From contig DAOLWP010000010.1 in the NCBI GenBank assembly GCA_035421265.1, forward strand, positions 1-17,105: 17,105 nt of DNA. Reading direction: 5' to 3'. Each line of letters begins with the position of its first letter. The first letter of the stretch is position 1. This document shows, one piece after another, positions 7,168-14,431 of this stretch. Source of the DNA: UBA6220 sp937870835. GTDB taxonomy: Bacteria > Patescibacteriota > Minisyncoccia > Minisyncoccales > Minisyncoccaceae. The position numbers were made by a program, and so were the translations under genes. The notes under the pieces are model-generated. The model did no database searches and was not told the origin of the DNA. It saw only the letters and a list, made by a program, of their open reading frames with translations.

Positions 7168-7196
7168 ATTATAAATTAAAAATTGAATTTAAGGAA
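7168..7196 (-). promoter_or_regulatory. Candidate pilB promoter (leaderless)
   Basis: On the minus strand a perfect TATAAT (7168-7173) lies 9 bases before the ATG at 7158, with a weak TTCCTT at -35 (7191-7196) and 17-base spacing. The -35 box overlaps the stop codon of the upstream gene. The mRNA would start only a few bases before the start codon. Confidence 0.35.
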
Positions 7197-8289
7197 GAAG
7201 CGCTTTAATTTTTTCTTTAGCTTGATTTATATCGCTATTTCTAATTACAAAAAGACCGCCTGTATCTTTATATTGTCCCGGAAAATTATTTTGAATTATT
7301 GAAACAAGCGAGGCGTCATTACTCCAAAAGACGCCATTGGTTTCTTTAGAAGAATTCCAAAGCAGAATAAAAGCAGGAAACAAGAAAAAATTTTTAGCTT
7401 TTTCTATTGTATACAATAAATCTTTTGGGTGATTGCTCGTAGCTAAGAAAAATTTTTCTTCAACAGAAGATAATCCAATTTTTGTTTTTTCAAACAATTC
7501 TTGGTCAAGATTAAGCAGAGCATGCTCTAAAATTTTTAATTGGGATTCTTTTTGGGGCTCATTTTCGTTGATCAGCAAATCAAACCGCCCATTGTTTTTT
7601 AACAACCAAAGGAATGTCTCTAAGATAGAATTAGACGGGGAACCATCTTCACAATTAAAGAGCCCATAAATCAAAGCATCTGCGGTTTTTTTATTCATAA
7701 ATTCATTTCCTAATTTATAAATAAGCTGGGCTATAATTTCCGATAAACTGCGGTTAGGCAAGATAAAATTAATGTCTCCATAATTTTGATTATTGGCATC
7801 ATTGCTTATATTTAAAATATCACATTGAGAAAGGCAATCTATTTGTTCGGTTAGTTTATTTTCTATTATTTCATATTTATTAATGTCTAAGCTAATTAAT
7901 AAATCAAAAGGAGCAGATTCATTCGTTAATTGATCTTCTTTGACTTTAGAAATTTGACAAGAAAAACTATTTGGACGGATAGGATTATTTTTTGGGGTAA
8001 GATAAATTTTTGTTTGGCCGCTATTTTTCTCATAGAAAATTTCAGAGGCATCATCTTCAAAAATAAGCACTAATTTTTCTTTAGTCATTTTTTTGATCAA
8101 GACATTCAAAACAGGAAGGGGGGTTGGGTTAGCTAACAATACATTTTTATTAAATTTTTTTAACGCAAAAAACATTGCCAAAGATGCGCCGATAACATCA
8201 GGAGGGGGATTGTCTTCTAAAAATAAAGCTATATTTTTGCTGTTTTTTAGAATATTTTTTATTTTTTCTATATTAGAATTAATCTCCAT
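7189..8289 (-). CDS. DHH-family phosphoesterase-like protein lacking the catalytic motif
   Basis: A 366-residue protein whose layout follows NrnA-type DHH/DHHA1 phosphoesterases. An opening block NPPPDVIGASLAMFFALKKF (27-46) matches the family's HxxPDxDxxGSxLAL. It is followed by FDLLISLD (128-135), ILNISNDANNQNYGDINF (158-174) where the family has IDHHxxNxxFGDxN, then TADALIYGLFNCEDG (202-216) and a C-terminal DHHA1-like end. The metal ligands are mostly lost: motif I His and first Asp are Glu and Pro, and DHH has become SND. D31, D135 and possibly D215 remain. It is therefore probably a non-enzymatic relative. ATG 8289 is chosen over an in-frame TTG at 8301 because the TTG lies inside the probable -10 box. 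It is first in an operon with pilB. Confidence 0.7.
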   Translation of the reverse strand: MEINSNIEKIKNILKNSKNIALFLEDNPPPDVIGASLAMFFALKKFNKNVLLANPTPLPVLNVLIKKMTKEKLVLIFEDDASEIFYEKNSGQTKIYLTPKNNPIRPNSFSCQISKVKEDQLTNESAPFDLLISLDINKYEIIENKLTEQIDCLSQCDILNISNDANNQNYGDINFILPNRSLSEIIAQLIYKLGNEFMNKKTADALIYGLFNCEDGSPSNSILETFLWLLKNNGRFDLLINENEPQKESQLKILEHALLNLDQELFEKTKIGLSSVEEKFFLATSNHPKDLLYTIEKAKNFFLFPAFILLWNSSKETNGVFWSNDASLVSIIQNNFPGQYKDTGGLFVIRNSDINQAKEKIKALLP

Positions 8290-8299
8290 ATTTTTCTTC

Positions 8300-8328
8300 A
8301 ACCTACTTTATTTTAAGGCAAAAGTCAA
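8300..8328 (-). promoter_or_regulatory. Candidate promoter of the DHH-like/pilB operon
   Basis: On the minus strand TTGACT (8323-8328), 17 bases, TAGGTT (8300-8305). Transcription would begin near 8293, 4 bases from the ATG at 8289, giving an almost leaderless mRNA. The -10 match is modest. Confidence 0.35.
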
Positions 8329-8342
8329 TTTTATAAGAGCGT

Positions 8343-8408
8343 ATATTTTTAAGAATAACAAGGCATATTTTTAAGAATGACAAGGCATATTTTTAAGAAT
8401 GGCAAGAC
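8343..8408. repeat. Three tandem 22-bp repeats
   Basis: Units at 8343-8364, 8365-8386 and 8387-8408 share ATATTTTTAAGAAT-ACAAGGC with 1-3 differences each. They sit directly upstream (on the minus strand) of the DHH-like gene promoter. A related solitary stretch (TATTTTAAGAATAGCAA) is at 16906-16922. They could be operator or enhancer sites or simple slippage products; the sequence does not decide. Confidence 0.85.
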
Positions 8409-8459
8409 AATTGAGATCATCTTTAGGGTTTTGATGTCTAGGGGCAGGTCCTGTTTCTA

Positions 8460-8510
8460 AGGGGTCAGGTCCCGAGGGTATCTGGGGCCCTGACCCCTCC
8501 CCATTTTTTT
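8460..8510 (+). repeat. GC-rich hairpin repeat with T-run, copy 1
   Basis: AGGGGTCAGG (8460-8469) pairs perfectly with CCTGACCCCT (8489-8498), and inner CCC/GGG extends the stem. A run of seven T begins 5 bases after the stem (8504-8510), giving a terminator-like profile on the plus strand. Bases 8460-8509 match 14590-14639 at 47 of 50 positions, so this is a dispersed element rather than a unique terminator. Confidence 0.8.
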
Positions 8511-8524
8511 CAGACCTTCCCAAA

Positions 8525-8551
8525 ATGTTTAGGGGTCTGACCCCCAAACAT
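8525..8551. repeat. REP palindrome, single copy
   Basis: This is identical to the right-hand unit of the first doublet (84-110), and the flank GGATTTTAGAT is shared as well. The 27-nt quasi-palindrome has a central T and one imperfect pair. Confidence 0.85.
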
Positions 8552-8609
8552 GGGATTTTAGATGTTAGATGATTTAAGCCGTGGCATTTATTTTTTTACT
8601 AATTTTTTG

Positions 8610-8615
8610 TATAAT
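8610..8615 (+). promoter_or_regulatory. Candidate tsaE -10 box
   Basis: A perfect TATAAT is preceded by TTTTTTG, with no clear -35 hexamer 17 bases upstream. Transcription would start near 8622, giving a leader of about 70 nt in which AAAGG (8676-8680) is a weak, distant Shine-Dalgarno candidate. Confidence 0.35.
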
Positions 8616-8691
8616 AAAAACTAATCAAAATAAATAAAATTAAAGTTAATAATTTAGATTAAAATAACGAGAGTTAAAGGCAGCGCAAATT

Positions 8692-9135
8692 ATGAAACAA
8701 ATTAGTCTATCGCCTGAACAGACAAAATGTTTTGGTGAAAAGTTAGCCAAAGAGGCAAAACCTAATTCTAAGGCGCGAGTTTATTGTTTGAGAGGAGAGT
8801 TAGGGGCTGGAAAAACCTGTTTTTTGCAAGGTTTTGGAAAGGGACTGAATATTAAAGAAAAAATTCAGAGCCCCACCTTTATAATTATGTCGCGTTTTCC
8901 TTTAAGAAATCAAAAATTTAATAATTTTTACCATTTAGATTGCTATCGGATAGAAGAGCCAGAAGAAATTCTTAAACTTGATTTTGAAGAAATAATTAAT
9001 AATCCTCAGAATATTGTAGCTATTGAATGGCCTGAAAAAATTGAACAATTTTTACCGAAAGAAAGAACCGACATTGTCTTGAAAATTTTAGACGAGAATA
9101 AGCGAGAAATAAATATAAAAAATTATAAGAAATAA
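8692..9135 (+). CDS. tsaE: tRNA t6A biosynthesis ATPase TsaE
   Basis: P-loop ATPase partner of TsaD/TsaB in threonylcarbamoyladenosine (t6A37) formation on tRNAs reading ANN codons. The 147-residue sequence shows Walker A GELGAGKT (35-42), SPTF (60-63), HLDCYRIEE (81-89) and IEWPEK (111-116), the family's conserved blocks in the right order. Length is normal (about 150). The exonuclease gene starts 2 bases after its stop, so they form an operon. TsaB and TsaD are not in the window. The identification is secure. Confidence 0.93.
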   Translation: MKQISLSPEQTKCFGEKLAKEAKPNSKARVYCLRGELGAGKTCFLQGFGKGLNIKEKIQSPTFIIMSRFPLRNQKFNNFYHLDCYRIEEPEEILKLDFEEIINNPQNIVAIEWPEKIEQFLPKERTDIVLKILDENKREINIKNYKK

Positions 9136-9137
9136 TT

Positions 9138-10166
9138 ATGGAATTAAAAGACAAACCAGAAAATTTTTTAATTTTAGATTCTAATTCTATTTTGCATCGG
9201 GCTTTTCATGCCTTGCCTCCTTTAACCAATAAAGACGGGCAAGTCATTAATGCAGTTTATGGTTTTTTATTAATGCTTTTTAAGGTAATTAAGGATTTTC
9301 AGCCGCGCTATATAGCGGCTTGTTTTGATAGGCCTGAACCAACTTTTAGAAAACAAGCCTTTACTGAATATAAGGCTAAGAGAATTAAAGCCCCCGATGA
9401 ATTTTATGCGCAAATTCCCATTACTAAAGAAATTTTAGGCCTATTTAATATTCCGGTATTTGAAAAAAGCGGATATGAGGGAGATGATATCATTGGCACA
9501 TTAGTTGAATTTTCAGAAAACAATCATTCATCACAAATTAAAAATATTATTATTTCTGGCGACTTGGATAATTTACAATTAGTTAGCGCCAATACAGTTG
9601 TTTATTTTTTAGTTAAAGGCGTAAAAGAAGGACAACTTTATGACGAAAGTGAAATTAAAAAAAGATTTTCAGGTATTTCGCCGAGCCAAATAGTTATACT
9701 TAAGTCCCTAAAAGGAGATGCTTCAGACAATATTCCCGGAGTCAAAGGCATTGGAGAAAAAACAGCTTTAGAATTAATTAAGGAATATGGTGATTTAGGC
9801 CATATTTATGAAGAGGCAGAGAAGGAAAATTCAAAGATAAAGCAAACAATAAAAGAAAAATTATTGACTCAAAAACAAGAAGCTTATTTAAGTTATGCTT
9901 TGTCGCAAATAAAAAAAGACGCAGAGCTTCCAATAAAATTAGAAGATTGCTTTTGGCAAGGTTTTAATAAAGAAAAAGCGCGCGAGTATTTACTTAAAAT
10001 GGGTTTTATAAGTTTAAGCAAAAAATTACCCGGAGATGAAGATATTAAACCCCTTACATTTAACAATAAAATTAATAAAAAGAACAAACTCAAGAAAAGC
10101 AAAAAACAAATAGAACAAATAAAAGAATTAGAGACAAAAATTGGTCAAAATCTTAAATTGTGGTAA
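9138..10166 (+). CDS. Stand-alone 5'-3' exonuclease (PolA N-terminal/FEN type)
   Basis: Flap and 5'-3' exonuclease, normally the N-terminal domain of DNA polymerase I, which removes RNA primers and repairs nicks. The 342-residue protein keeps the acidic metal-binding set: D14, D64 (ACFDRPEPTFRK), E114/D116/D117 (GYEGDDIIG), D142/D144 (SGDLDNLQL) and D194/D197 (KGDASDNIPG). A helix-hairpin-helix (GVKGIGEKTALELI, 201-214) follows. After about residue 285 it ends in a Lys-rich tail. There is no 3'-5' exonuclease or polymerase domain, and only 18 bases separate the stop from the next gene, so no polymerase remnant is hidden there. This looks like a genuine single-domain enzyme. A separate polymerase may be encoded elsewhere. 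Confidence 0.88.
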   Translation: MELKDKPENFLILDSNSILHRAFHALPPLTNKDGQVINAVYGFLLMLFKVIKDFQPRYIAACFDRPEPTFRKQAFTEYKAKRIKAPDEFYAQIPITKEILGLFNIPVFEKSGYEGDDIIGTLVEFSENNHSSQIKNIIISGDLDNLQLVSANTVVYFLVKGVKEGQLYDESEIKKRFSGISPSQIVILKSLKGDASDNIPGVKGIGEKTALELIKEYGDLGHIYEEAEKENSKIKQTIKEKLLTQKQEAYLSYALSQIKKDAELPIKLEDCFWQGFNKEKAREYLLKMGFISLSKKLPGDEDIKPLTFNNKINKKNKLKKSKKQIEQIKELETKIGQNLKLW

Positions 10167-10184
10167 ATTAAAGTAAAGATATTT

Positions 10185-11417
10185 ATGGAAAACGATAAAC
10201 AAAAAACAATTTTTGAAACAAAACCCTTAATCGGGGCAGACGAGACAATTAAAGAAGCAAAATGGAAAGACGAAGAGTTTAGAAAAATTCGGTTAGCTTT
10301 TATGAATATATTAGAAGACACGGAAGCAGCGCGACAGGAGGCGATTCGTGAAAAAGCTCAAACCCTAGCAATTATTAATAATATCCCTAATGGGATTATA
10401 GTTTTAGACAAGGATAATAAAATTGAATTAGTCAATCCATTAGCTGAATCTTTTTTAAAAAGCAAAAAAGATGAGCTTATGGGAAAAAATATTTTTAAGA
10501 TATCTTCACCAGATTTAGATTTAATTCCTTTTTATAAAGTTATTAAAAACGGAAAAAAAGATAAAATTAAATATGGATTGCGACGGGAAATTGTAATGGG
10601 GGGTAATAAATTTTTAGAAGTAAGCGCAGTGCCCTTGGAGATAAGCGAACAAGACAAGAAAACCTTAATAATTATTTACGATGTTTCGCGAGACAAACTA
10701 ATAGAATCTATGAAGACTGAATTTGTTTCTATTGCGGCTCACCAGTTGCGGACGCCATTATCAGCCATTAAATGGACTATTAGTATGCTTTTGAATGGAG
10801 ATGTTGGCAAATTAACTCCTGAGCAGCAAGAATTATTAGAAAAAACTTATGAAAGCAACGAAAGAATGATTTCTTTAATTAATGATTTATTAAATGTGAC
10901 AAGAATTGAAGAAGGGCGATTTTTATATAAGCCTGCTCCGACCCATTTAGAATTATTAACCGAAACAGCTATTCAAAATGCTGAAGATTTATTAAAAATT
11001 AAAAAAATTAAATTAGATTATAAAAAACCAAAACGCGTTCTTCCTCAAATATTGGCCGATCAAGAAAAAGTTGGATTAGTTATTCAGAATCTTTTAGAAA
11101 ATGCCATTAAATATACTCCAGAAGAAGGGACAATTCAAATTAGTTTAGGTCAAGAGAAAAACAATATTCTTTTTAAAATCAAAGACAGTGGAGTAGGAAT
11201 TCCTCAAGACCAACAAAATCGTATTTTTACTAAATTTTTCAGAGGGAGCAATGTAATGCGGCTAGAAACAGATGGTTCTGGCTTGGGGCTTTACACAGCT
11301 AAAAATATTATTGATGCTCATAAAGGAAAAATTTGGTTTGAATCTCAAGAAGGACAGGGGACTACTTTTTATTTTACTTTGCCGATTATGCCAAAAGATA
11401 AAAATAAAACGGCTTAA
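10185..11417 (+). CDS. Soluble PAS-domain sensor histidine kinase
   Basis: A 410-residue kinase with no transmembrane segment, so cytosolic. A short coiled region (about 25-60) leads to a PAS domain (about 61-168: NIPNGIIVLDKDNKIELVNPLAE onward). Next come HisKA with the phospho-acceptor H186 in AAHQLRTPLSAIKW, and HATPase_c with N-box QNLLENAIKYTP (301-312), G1 DSGVGIP (334-340), the F-box FTKFFRG (348-354) and G2 DGSGLGLY (363-370). All catalytic motifs are intact. It lies 18 bases after the exonuclease gene and 98 bases before two receiver genes, its likely partners. The stimulus is unknown; an internal ligand or redox signal at the PAS domain is plausible. Confidence 0.92.
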   Translation: MENDKQKTIFETKPLIGADETIKEAKWKDEEFRKIRLAFMNILEDTEAARQEAIREKAQTLAIINNIPNGIIVLDKDNKIELVNPLAESFLKSKKDELMGKNIFKISSPDLDLIPFYKVIKNGKKDKIKYGLRREIVMGGNKFLEVSAVPLEISEQDKKTLIIIYDVSRDKLIESMKTEFVSIAAHQLRTPLSAIKWTISMLLNGDVGKLTPEQQELLEKTYESNERMISLINDLLNVTRIEEGRFLYKPAPTHLELLTETAIQNAEDLLKIKKIKLDYKKPKRVLPQILADQEKVGLVIQNLLENAIKYTPEEGTIQISLGQEKNNILFKIKDSGVGIPQDQQNRIFTKFFRGSNVMRLETDGSGLGLYTAKNIIDAHKGKIWFESQEGQGTTFYFTLPIMPKDKNKTA

Positions 11418-11470
11418 ATTAGACAAAAAATATCAATGAACAAATGGGGACAAACAGGGTGATAAAAAAT

Positions 11471-11499
11471 TTGACCAAAACATAATAAAATTATAAAAT
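11471..11499 (+). promoter_or_regulatory. Promoter of the receiver-fpg-holA operon
   Basis: TTGACC (11471-11476), 17 bases, TAAAAT (11494-11499). Predicted start near 11506, about 10 bases before the ATG at 11516; AGG (11506-11508) lies at the very 5' end. The receivers can therefore be expressed apart from the kinase upstream. Confidence 0.5.
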
Positions 11500-11515
11500 A
11501 AAAGCAGGTTCAATT

Positions 11516-11893
11516 ATGAAAATTTTAATTGTGGAAGACGATGAGTTATTGCGTGAAATGTTAGCGCGCAAACTTATTGAAAAAAGTTATATAATAGAAA
11601 CAGCTGAAGATGGAGAAATCGGCCTTTCCGCGATGCGAGTTTTTAAGCCGGATTTAGTTTTATTAGATTTGATTATGCCTAAAAAAAGCGGATTTCAAGT
11701 TCTTGAAGAAATGCAGACCGATGAATTATTAAGAAAAATTCCGGTTATAATTATTAGCAATTCTGGCCAGCCAGTGGAATTAGAAAAAGCTAAACAATTA
11801 GGAGTTTTAGATTGGATTATTAAAACTGAGTTTAATCCAAGCGAAGTGGTTGAAAAAGTAATGACATTAGAAAAACAATTATTCCTAAAATAA
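11516..11893 (+). CDS. Single-domain response regulator (receiver only), first
   Basis: A 125-residue CheY-like receiver with no output domain. The acidic pocket D8/D9, phospho-acceptor D51 (VLLDLIMP), switch residue S81 (IIISNSG) and K103 (IIKTEF) are all present, so phosphotransfer is expected to work. It begins 98 bases after the histidine kinase from its own promoter, and the second receiver starts 16 bases after its stop. The downstream effect must come from protein contacts or phosphorelay rather than DNA binding. The partner kinase is inferred from position only. Confidence 0.9.
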   Translation: MKILIVEDDELLREMLARKLIEKSYIIETAEDGEIGLSAMRVFKPDLVLLDLIMPKKSGFQVLEEMQTDELLRKIPVIIISNSGQPVELEKAKQLGVLDWIIKTEFNPSEVVEKVMTLEKQLFLK

Positions 11894-11909
11894 TTTTTTA
11901 AAAATTAAA

Positions 11910-12284
11910 ATGCCAAAAAAAATATTAATAATTGAAGATGACAAATTTTTAAGGGAATTGATGGTTCGTAAGCTTTCTGTTCTAAAATATGAAGTTATCT
12001 CAGCCGTAGATGGGGAAGAGGGTTTAGAAAAAATTAAGACAGAATTGCCAGATGTTGTGCTTTTAGATTTAATTTTGCCCGGTATTAATGGTTACGAAGT
12101 TTTAGAAATGGCAAAGAAAGATCCTGCAACTGCCAATATCCCGATTGTTATTCTTTCTAATTTGGGGCAAAGCGAAGATATTGAAAAAGGATTAAAATTA
12201 GGAGCGCAAGATTTTTTAGTTAAAGCTCATTTAACCCCTCAAGAAGTGGTTAATAAATTACAAGCCATATTATTAAAGAAATAA
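11910..12284 (+). CDS. Single-domain response regulator (receiver only), second
   Basis: A 124-residue receiver, clearly a paralogue of the preceding gene (both have LIVEDD/LIIEDD, a VxxKL block and PDxVLLDLIxP). The pocket residues are D10/D11, D53, S83 and K105 (FLVKAH). No output domain is present. The start MPKKILIIEDD matches the family without extension. It precedes fpg by one base (stop 12284, ATG 12286), so it is translated from the same transcript. The pair probably arose by tandem duplication, and the two may compete for the same kinase or act in series. Confidence 0.9.
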   Translation: MPKKILIIEDDKFLRELMVRKLSVLKYEVISAVDGEEGLEKIKTELPDVVLLDLILPGINGYEVLEMAKKDPATANIPIVILSNLGQSEDIEKGLKLGAQDFLVKAHLTPQEVVNKLQAILLKK

Positions 12285-12285
12285 A

Positions 12286-13167
12286 ATGCCGGAACTGCCG
12301 GAAGTAGAAACAATTGCTCTTGATTTAAAGAAAAAAGTCCTGCAAAGGACTTTTATTGACCTTTGGATTCAAGATCCTTCAATTATTCATCATCCTTCTA
12401 ATACTCGTGACTTTAAAAAACAAATACTTGGAAAAACAATATTAGATGTTCAAAGACGCGCTAAAAATATTTTATTTTTTTTAAATAAAGATTGCGTTCT
12501 TTTAATACATTTAAAAATGACTGGCCACCTGCTAGTCGGAAAATGGGAGTTTAAAAATAATCAATGGGTTCCTTTACAAAAAGGAGCTCTGCAAGACGAC
12601 CCAATTAATAAATTTTTAAGAATTATTTTTACTTTAGACAACCAAGAACAATTAGCCCTCTCAGATTTGAGAAGATTTGCCAAATTAGAGCTTTGGAAGA
12701 AAGATGTGCTTTTTTCATCAAAAAAATTTAGAACTTTAGGTCCAGAGCCATTAGATCCCAACTTTACTTTTAATAAATTTTGCCAACTTTTTCAAAAAAA
12801 ACGAGGCTGTCTTAAATTAGTTTTAATGGACCAAAATTTTATAGCTGGGATTGGCAATATCTATGCAAGCGAAATATTATTTGAGGCAAGGCTTCATCCT
12901 GAAACTCGAGTTGAGCATTTAACCTTAGAAGATCTGAAAAGATTATATGGGGCCATTCGGAATGTTTTAGTTAAAGGAATAGCCGCTCGAGGAGCCAGCA
13001 TCTCTGATTATCGGGATATCCAGGGCAATAAAGGCAATTACCAAAAAATTATTCAAGTTTATGGCCGCGAAGGAGAGTGTTGTCCTGTTTGCGGCGCTAA
13101 AATTAAACGAATTACTTTAGGTGGGCGAGGGACTTTTTATTGTCCAGTTTGCCAAATCAAAAAATGA
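12286..13167 (+). CDS. mutM: Formamidopyrimidine-DNA glycosylase
   Basis: Bifunctional glycosylase/AP lyase that removes 8-oxoguanine and FaPy lesions (also named fpg). The 293-residue protein starts MPELPEVE, with the catalytic Pro2 and Glu3 after Met removal, plus Glu6. Lys60 (RRAKNILF), the helix-two-turn-helix AGIGNIYASEILFEARLHP (187-205) and the C-terminal zinc finger C266, C269, C286, C289 with R281 in the GGRGTFYC loop are all intact. Length is normal (about 270-295). Its TGA overlaps the holA ATG (ATGA), so the two are translationally coupled. Confidence 0.96.
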   Translation: MPELPEVETIALDLKKKVLQRTFIDLWIQDPSIIHHPSNTRDFKKQILGKTILDVQRRAKNILFFLNKDCVLLIHLKMTGHLLVGKWEFKNNQWVPLQKGALQDDPINKFLRIIFTLDNQEQLALSDLRRFAKLELWKKDVLFSSKKFRTLGPEPLDPNFTFNKFCQLFQKKRGCLKLVLMDQNFIAGIGNIYASEILFEARLHPETRVEHLTLEDLKRLYGAIRNVLVKGIAARGASISDYRDIQGNKGNYQKIIQVYGREGECCPVCGAKIKRITLGGRGTFYCPVCQIKK

Positions 13168-14090
13168 TTATTTTAATTTATGGACCAGATTCATATAGGG
13201 GAAGGGAGCGCTTAAACGAGCTTATTTTAGAGTATCAAAAAAAATATCCAAGCGGGATTAACTTAAATCGGTTTGAGGCAAAAGATATTAATTGGGAAGT
13301 TTTAGAAAATGAAATGTTTGGATTATCTATGTTTAATGAAAAGAAACTTATTATTTTGGATAATTTTTTTGAGAACATTAAGCTAAAAGAAGTATTTTCA
13401 AAAAACACAATCAAATTTATAAAAAGTGACAATGTCTTAATTTTATATGAAGGACGGGAGATAAATCCAAAAGATAAATTTCTAAATTTTTTGAAAGACC
13501 AAGGCGCAAAATTAGAATTATTTGAAAATTTAAGTGGCGTTAAATTAAAGAATTGGATTAATAAGGAAGCTGAAAAAAATAAAGTTAGATTTACTCTCGG
13601 AGCTGTTAATGAATTAGTTAATTATATTGGCAATGATTTATGGAGATTAGAGAATGAAATTAAAAGGCTTGCTCATTTTGTTTTAGCAGAAAGCAGGACT
13701 GAAATATCCGAATCAGATTTACAAACTTTAATTATTCCAGATTTGGAATTAAATATCTTTGAAGCAATTGATGCCTTAACTCAAAAAAATAAATCTAAAG
13801 CCATTCGTTTACTAAAAGAGCATTTAATGGGCGGGGCAGAGGTGCCGTATTTATTTTCTATGATAGCTTGGCAAATAAAAAATATCATTATTGCCAAAAC
13901 CGCAAATGGTAATTTTCAAAACACAGGGATTAGTCCTTATGTTTTAAGAAAATCAATTTATCAAGCTAATAATTTTTCTTTAGACGACTTAAAAAATTTT
14001 TATCAGAAGATTATTGATTTAGACGCTGATATTAAAGTGGGAAAGATTTTACCAGAAACAGCCCTAGATTTGCTTATTTTAGAAATATAA
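13164..14090 (+). CDS. holA: DNA polymerase III delta subunit
   Basis: Clamp-loader delta subunit, which opens the beta sliding clamp. The 308-residue protein begins MIILIYGPDSYRGRERLNEL, typical of HolA. It continues with the family's LIILDNF and VLILYEG blocks, a mid-region LKNWINKEAEKNKVRFT, NDLWRLENEIKRLA, and the C-terminal helical domain (IFEAIDALTQKNKSKAIRLL onward). Length is normal for HolA (about 320-340). The ATG at 13164 is preferred over an in-frame TTG at 13140: it gives the classic 4-base ATGA overlap with mutM and the family's usual N-terminus. A terminator follows the stop directly. The identification rests on motif order, as HolA is poorly conserved. Confidence 0.88.
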   Translation: MIILIYGPDSYRGRERLNELILEYQKKYPSGINLNRFEAKDINWEVLENEMFGLSMFNEKKLIILDNFFENIKLKEVFSKNTIKFIKSDNVLILYEGREINPKDKFLNFLKDQGAKLELFENLSGVKLKNWINKEAEKNKVRFTLGAVNELVNYIGNDLWRLENEIKRLAHFVLAESRTEISESDLQTLIIPDLELNIFEAIDALTQKNKSKAIRLLKEHLMGGAEVPYLFSMIAWQIKNIIIAKTANGNFQNTGISPYVLRKSIYQANNFSLDDLKNFYQKIIDLDADIKVGKILPETALDLLILEI

Positions 14091-14103
14091 ACAAAAACAA
14101 AAC

Positions 14104-14127
14104 AAAAACTGCTGAGAAGCAGTTTTT
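14104..14127. terminator. Bidirectional terminator between holA and rpsT
   Basis: AAAAACTGCT (14104-14113), loop GAGA, AGCAGTTTTT (14118-14127): a perfect 10-bp stem. T-rich tracts follow on both strands (TTTTTATTTT on plus; TTTTTGTTTTGTTTTT on minus). It serves the convergent genes holA and rpsT, and its right arm overlaps the rpsT stop codon (14126-14128). Confidence 0.85.
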
Positions 14128-14392
14128 ATTTTGTAAGAGCGGATAATTTTTTGCCAATTAATGATTTTTTTCGGCTGGCAGTATTTTTTTTGATGACCCC
14201 AGTTTTACAGGCCTTATCAATAGCTTTATAAAGATTAGGAACCAATTTAGATAATTCTTCTGTTTTTTTATCTTGCGCCAAAATTAAAGCTTGCTTCATA
14301 AGCTTTTTCATCTCCATTTTTTTGGCATCATTTTGGGCTTTTTTCTTTGGATTTTGACGAAGTTGTTTTTTAGCTGATTTTGTAATAGGCAT
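14126..14392 (-). CDS. rpsT: 30S ribosomal protein S20
   Basis: Small-subunit protein that binds 16S rRNA. The 88-residue product starts MPITKSAKKQLRQNPKKK, with the expected basic N-terminal helix and the C-terminal TGVIKKNTASRKKSLIGKKL block. An open frame continues upstream to 14548, but it runs through the promoter and REP repeats, giving an artefactual GLTPKHTPKHTKH stretch. The ATG at 14392 gives the normal S20 length. A TTGCTT-17-TATATA promoter ends 8 bases before this ATG, so the mRNA would be nearly leaderless, and no Shine-Dalgarno site is seen. The gene is monocistronic and convergent with holA. Confidence 0.93.
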   Translation of the reverse strand: MPITKSAKKQLRQNPKKKAQNDAKKMEMKKLMKQALILAQDKKTEELSKLVPNLYKAIDKACKTGVIKKNTASRKKSLIGKKLSALTK

Positions 14393-14400
14393 ATAATAAT

Positions 14401-14429
14401 TATATATAATACTTTTTGAAAATAAGCAA
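14401..14429 (-). promoter_or_regulatory. rpsT promoter (leaderless)
   Basis: On the minus strand TTGCTT (14424-14429), 17 bases, TATATA (14401-14406). Eight bases separate the -10 box from the ATG at 14392, so transcription should begin at or within a few bases of the start codon. Confidence 0.5.
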
Positions 14430-14431
14430 GA

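Larger units (their letters stand above)
8409..8691. other. Repeat-filled divergent intergenic gap upstream of tsaE
   Basis: This gap separates the minus-strand DHH-like/pilB operon from plus-strand tsaE. Besides the tandem 22-mers and promoter at its left edge, it holds a degenerate REP-like unit at 8434-8450, a 50-bp GC-rich hairpin element (8460-8509) and a REP palindrome (8525-8551). An AT-rich stretch with the tsaE -10 box follows. No convincing small gene or tRNA is visible. Confidence 0.7.

Noticed and set aside
8571..8600. Intrinsic terminator at AAGCC-GT-GGCATT before the T-run
   Set aside because: The loop would be only two bases and the remaining stem is too short.
13140..13163. 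TTG start for holA
   Set aside because: ATG at 13164 gives an ATGA overlap with mutM and the family's usual N-terminus.
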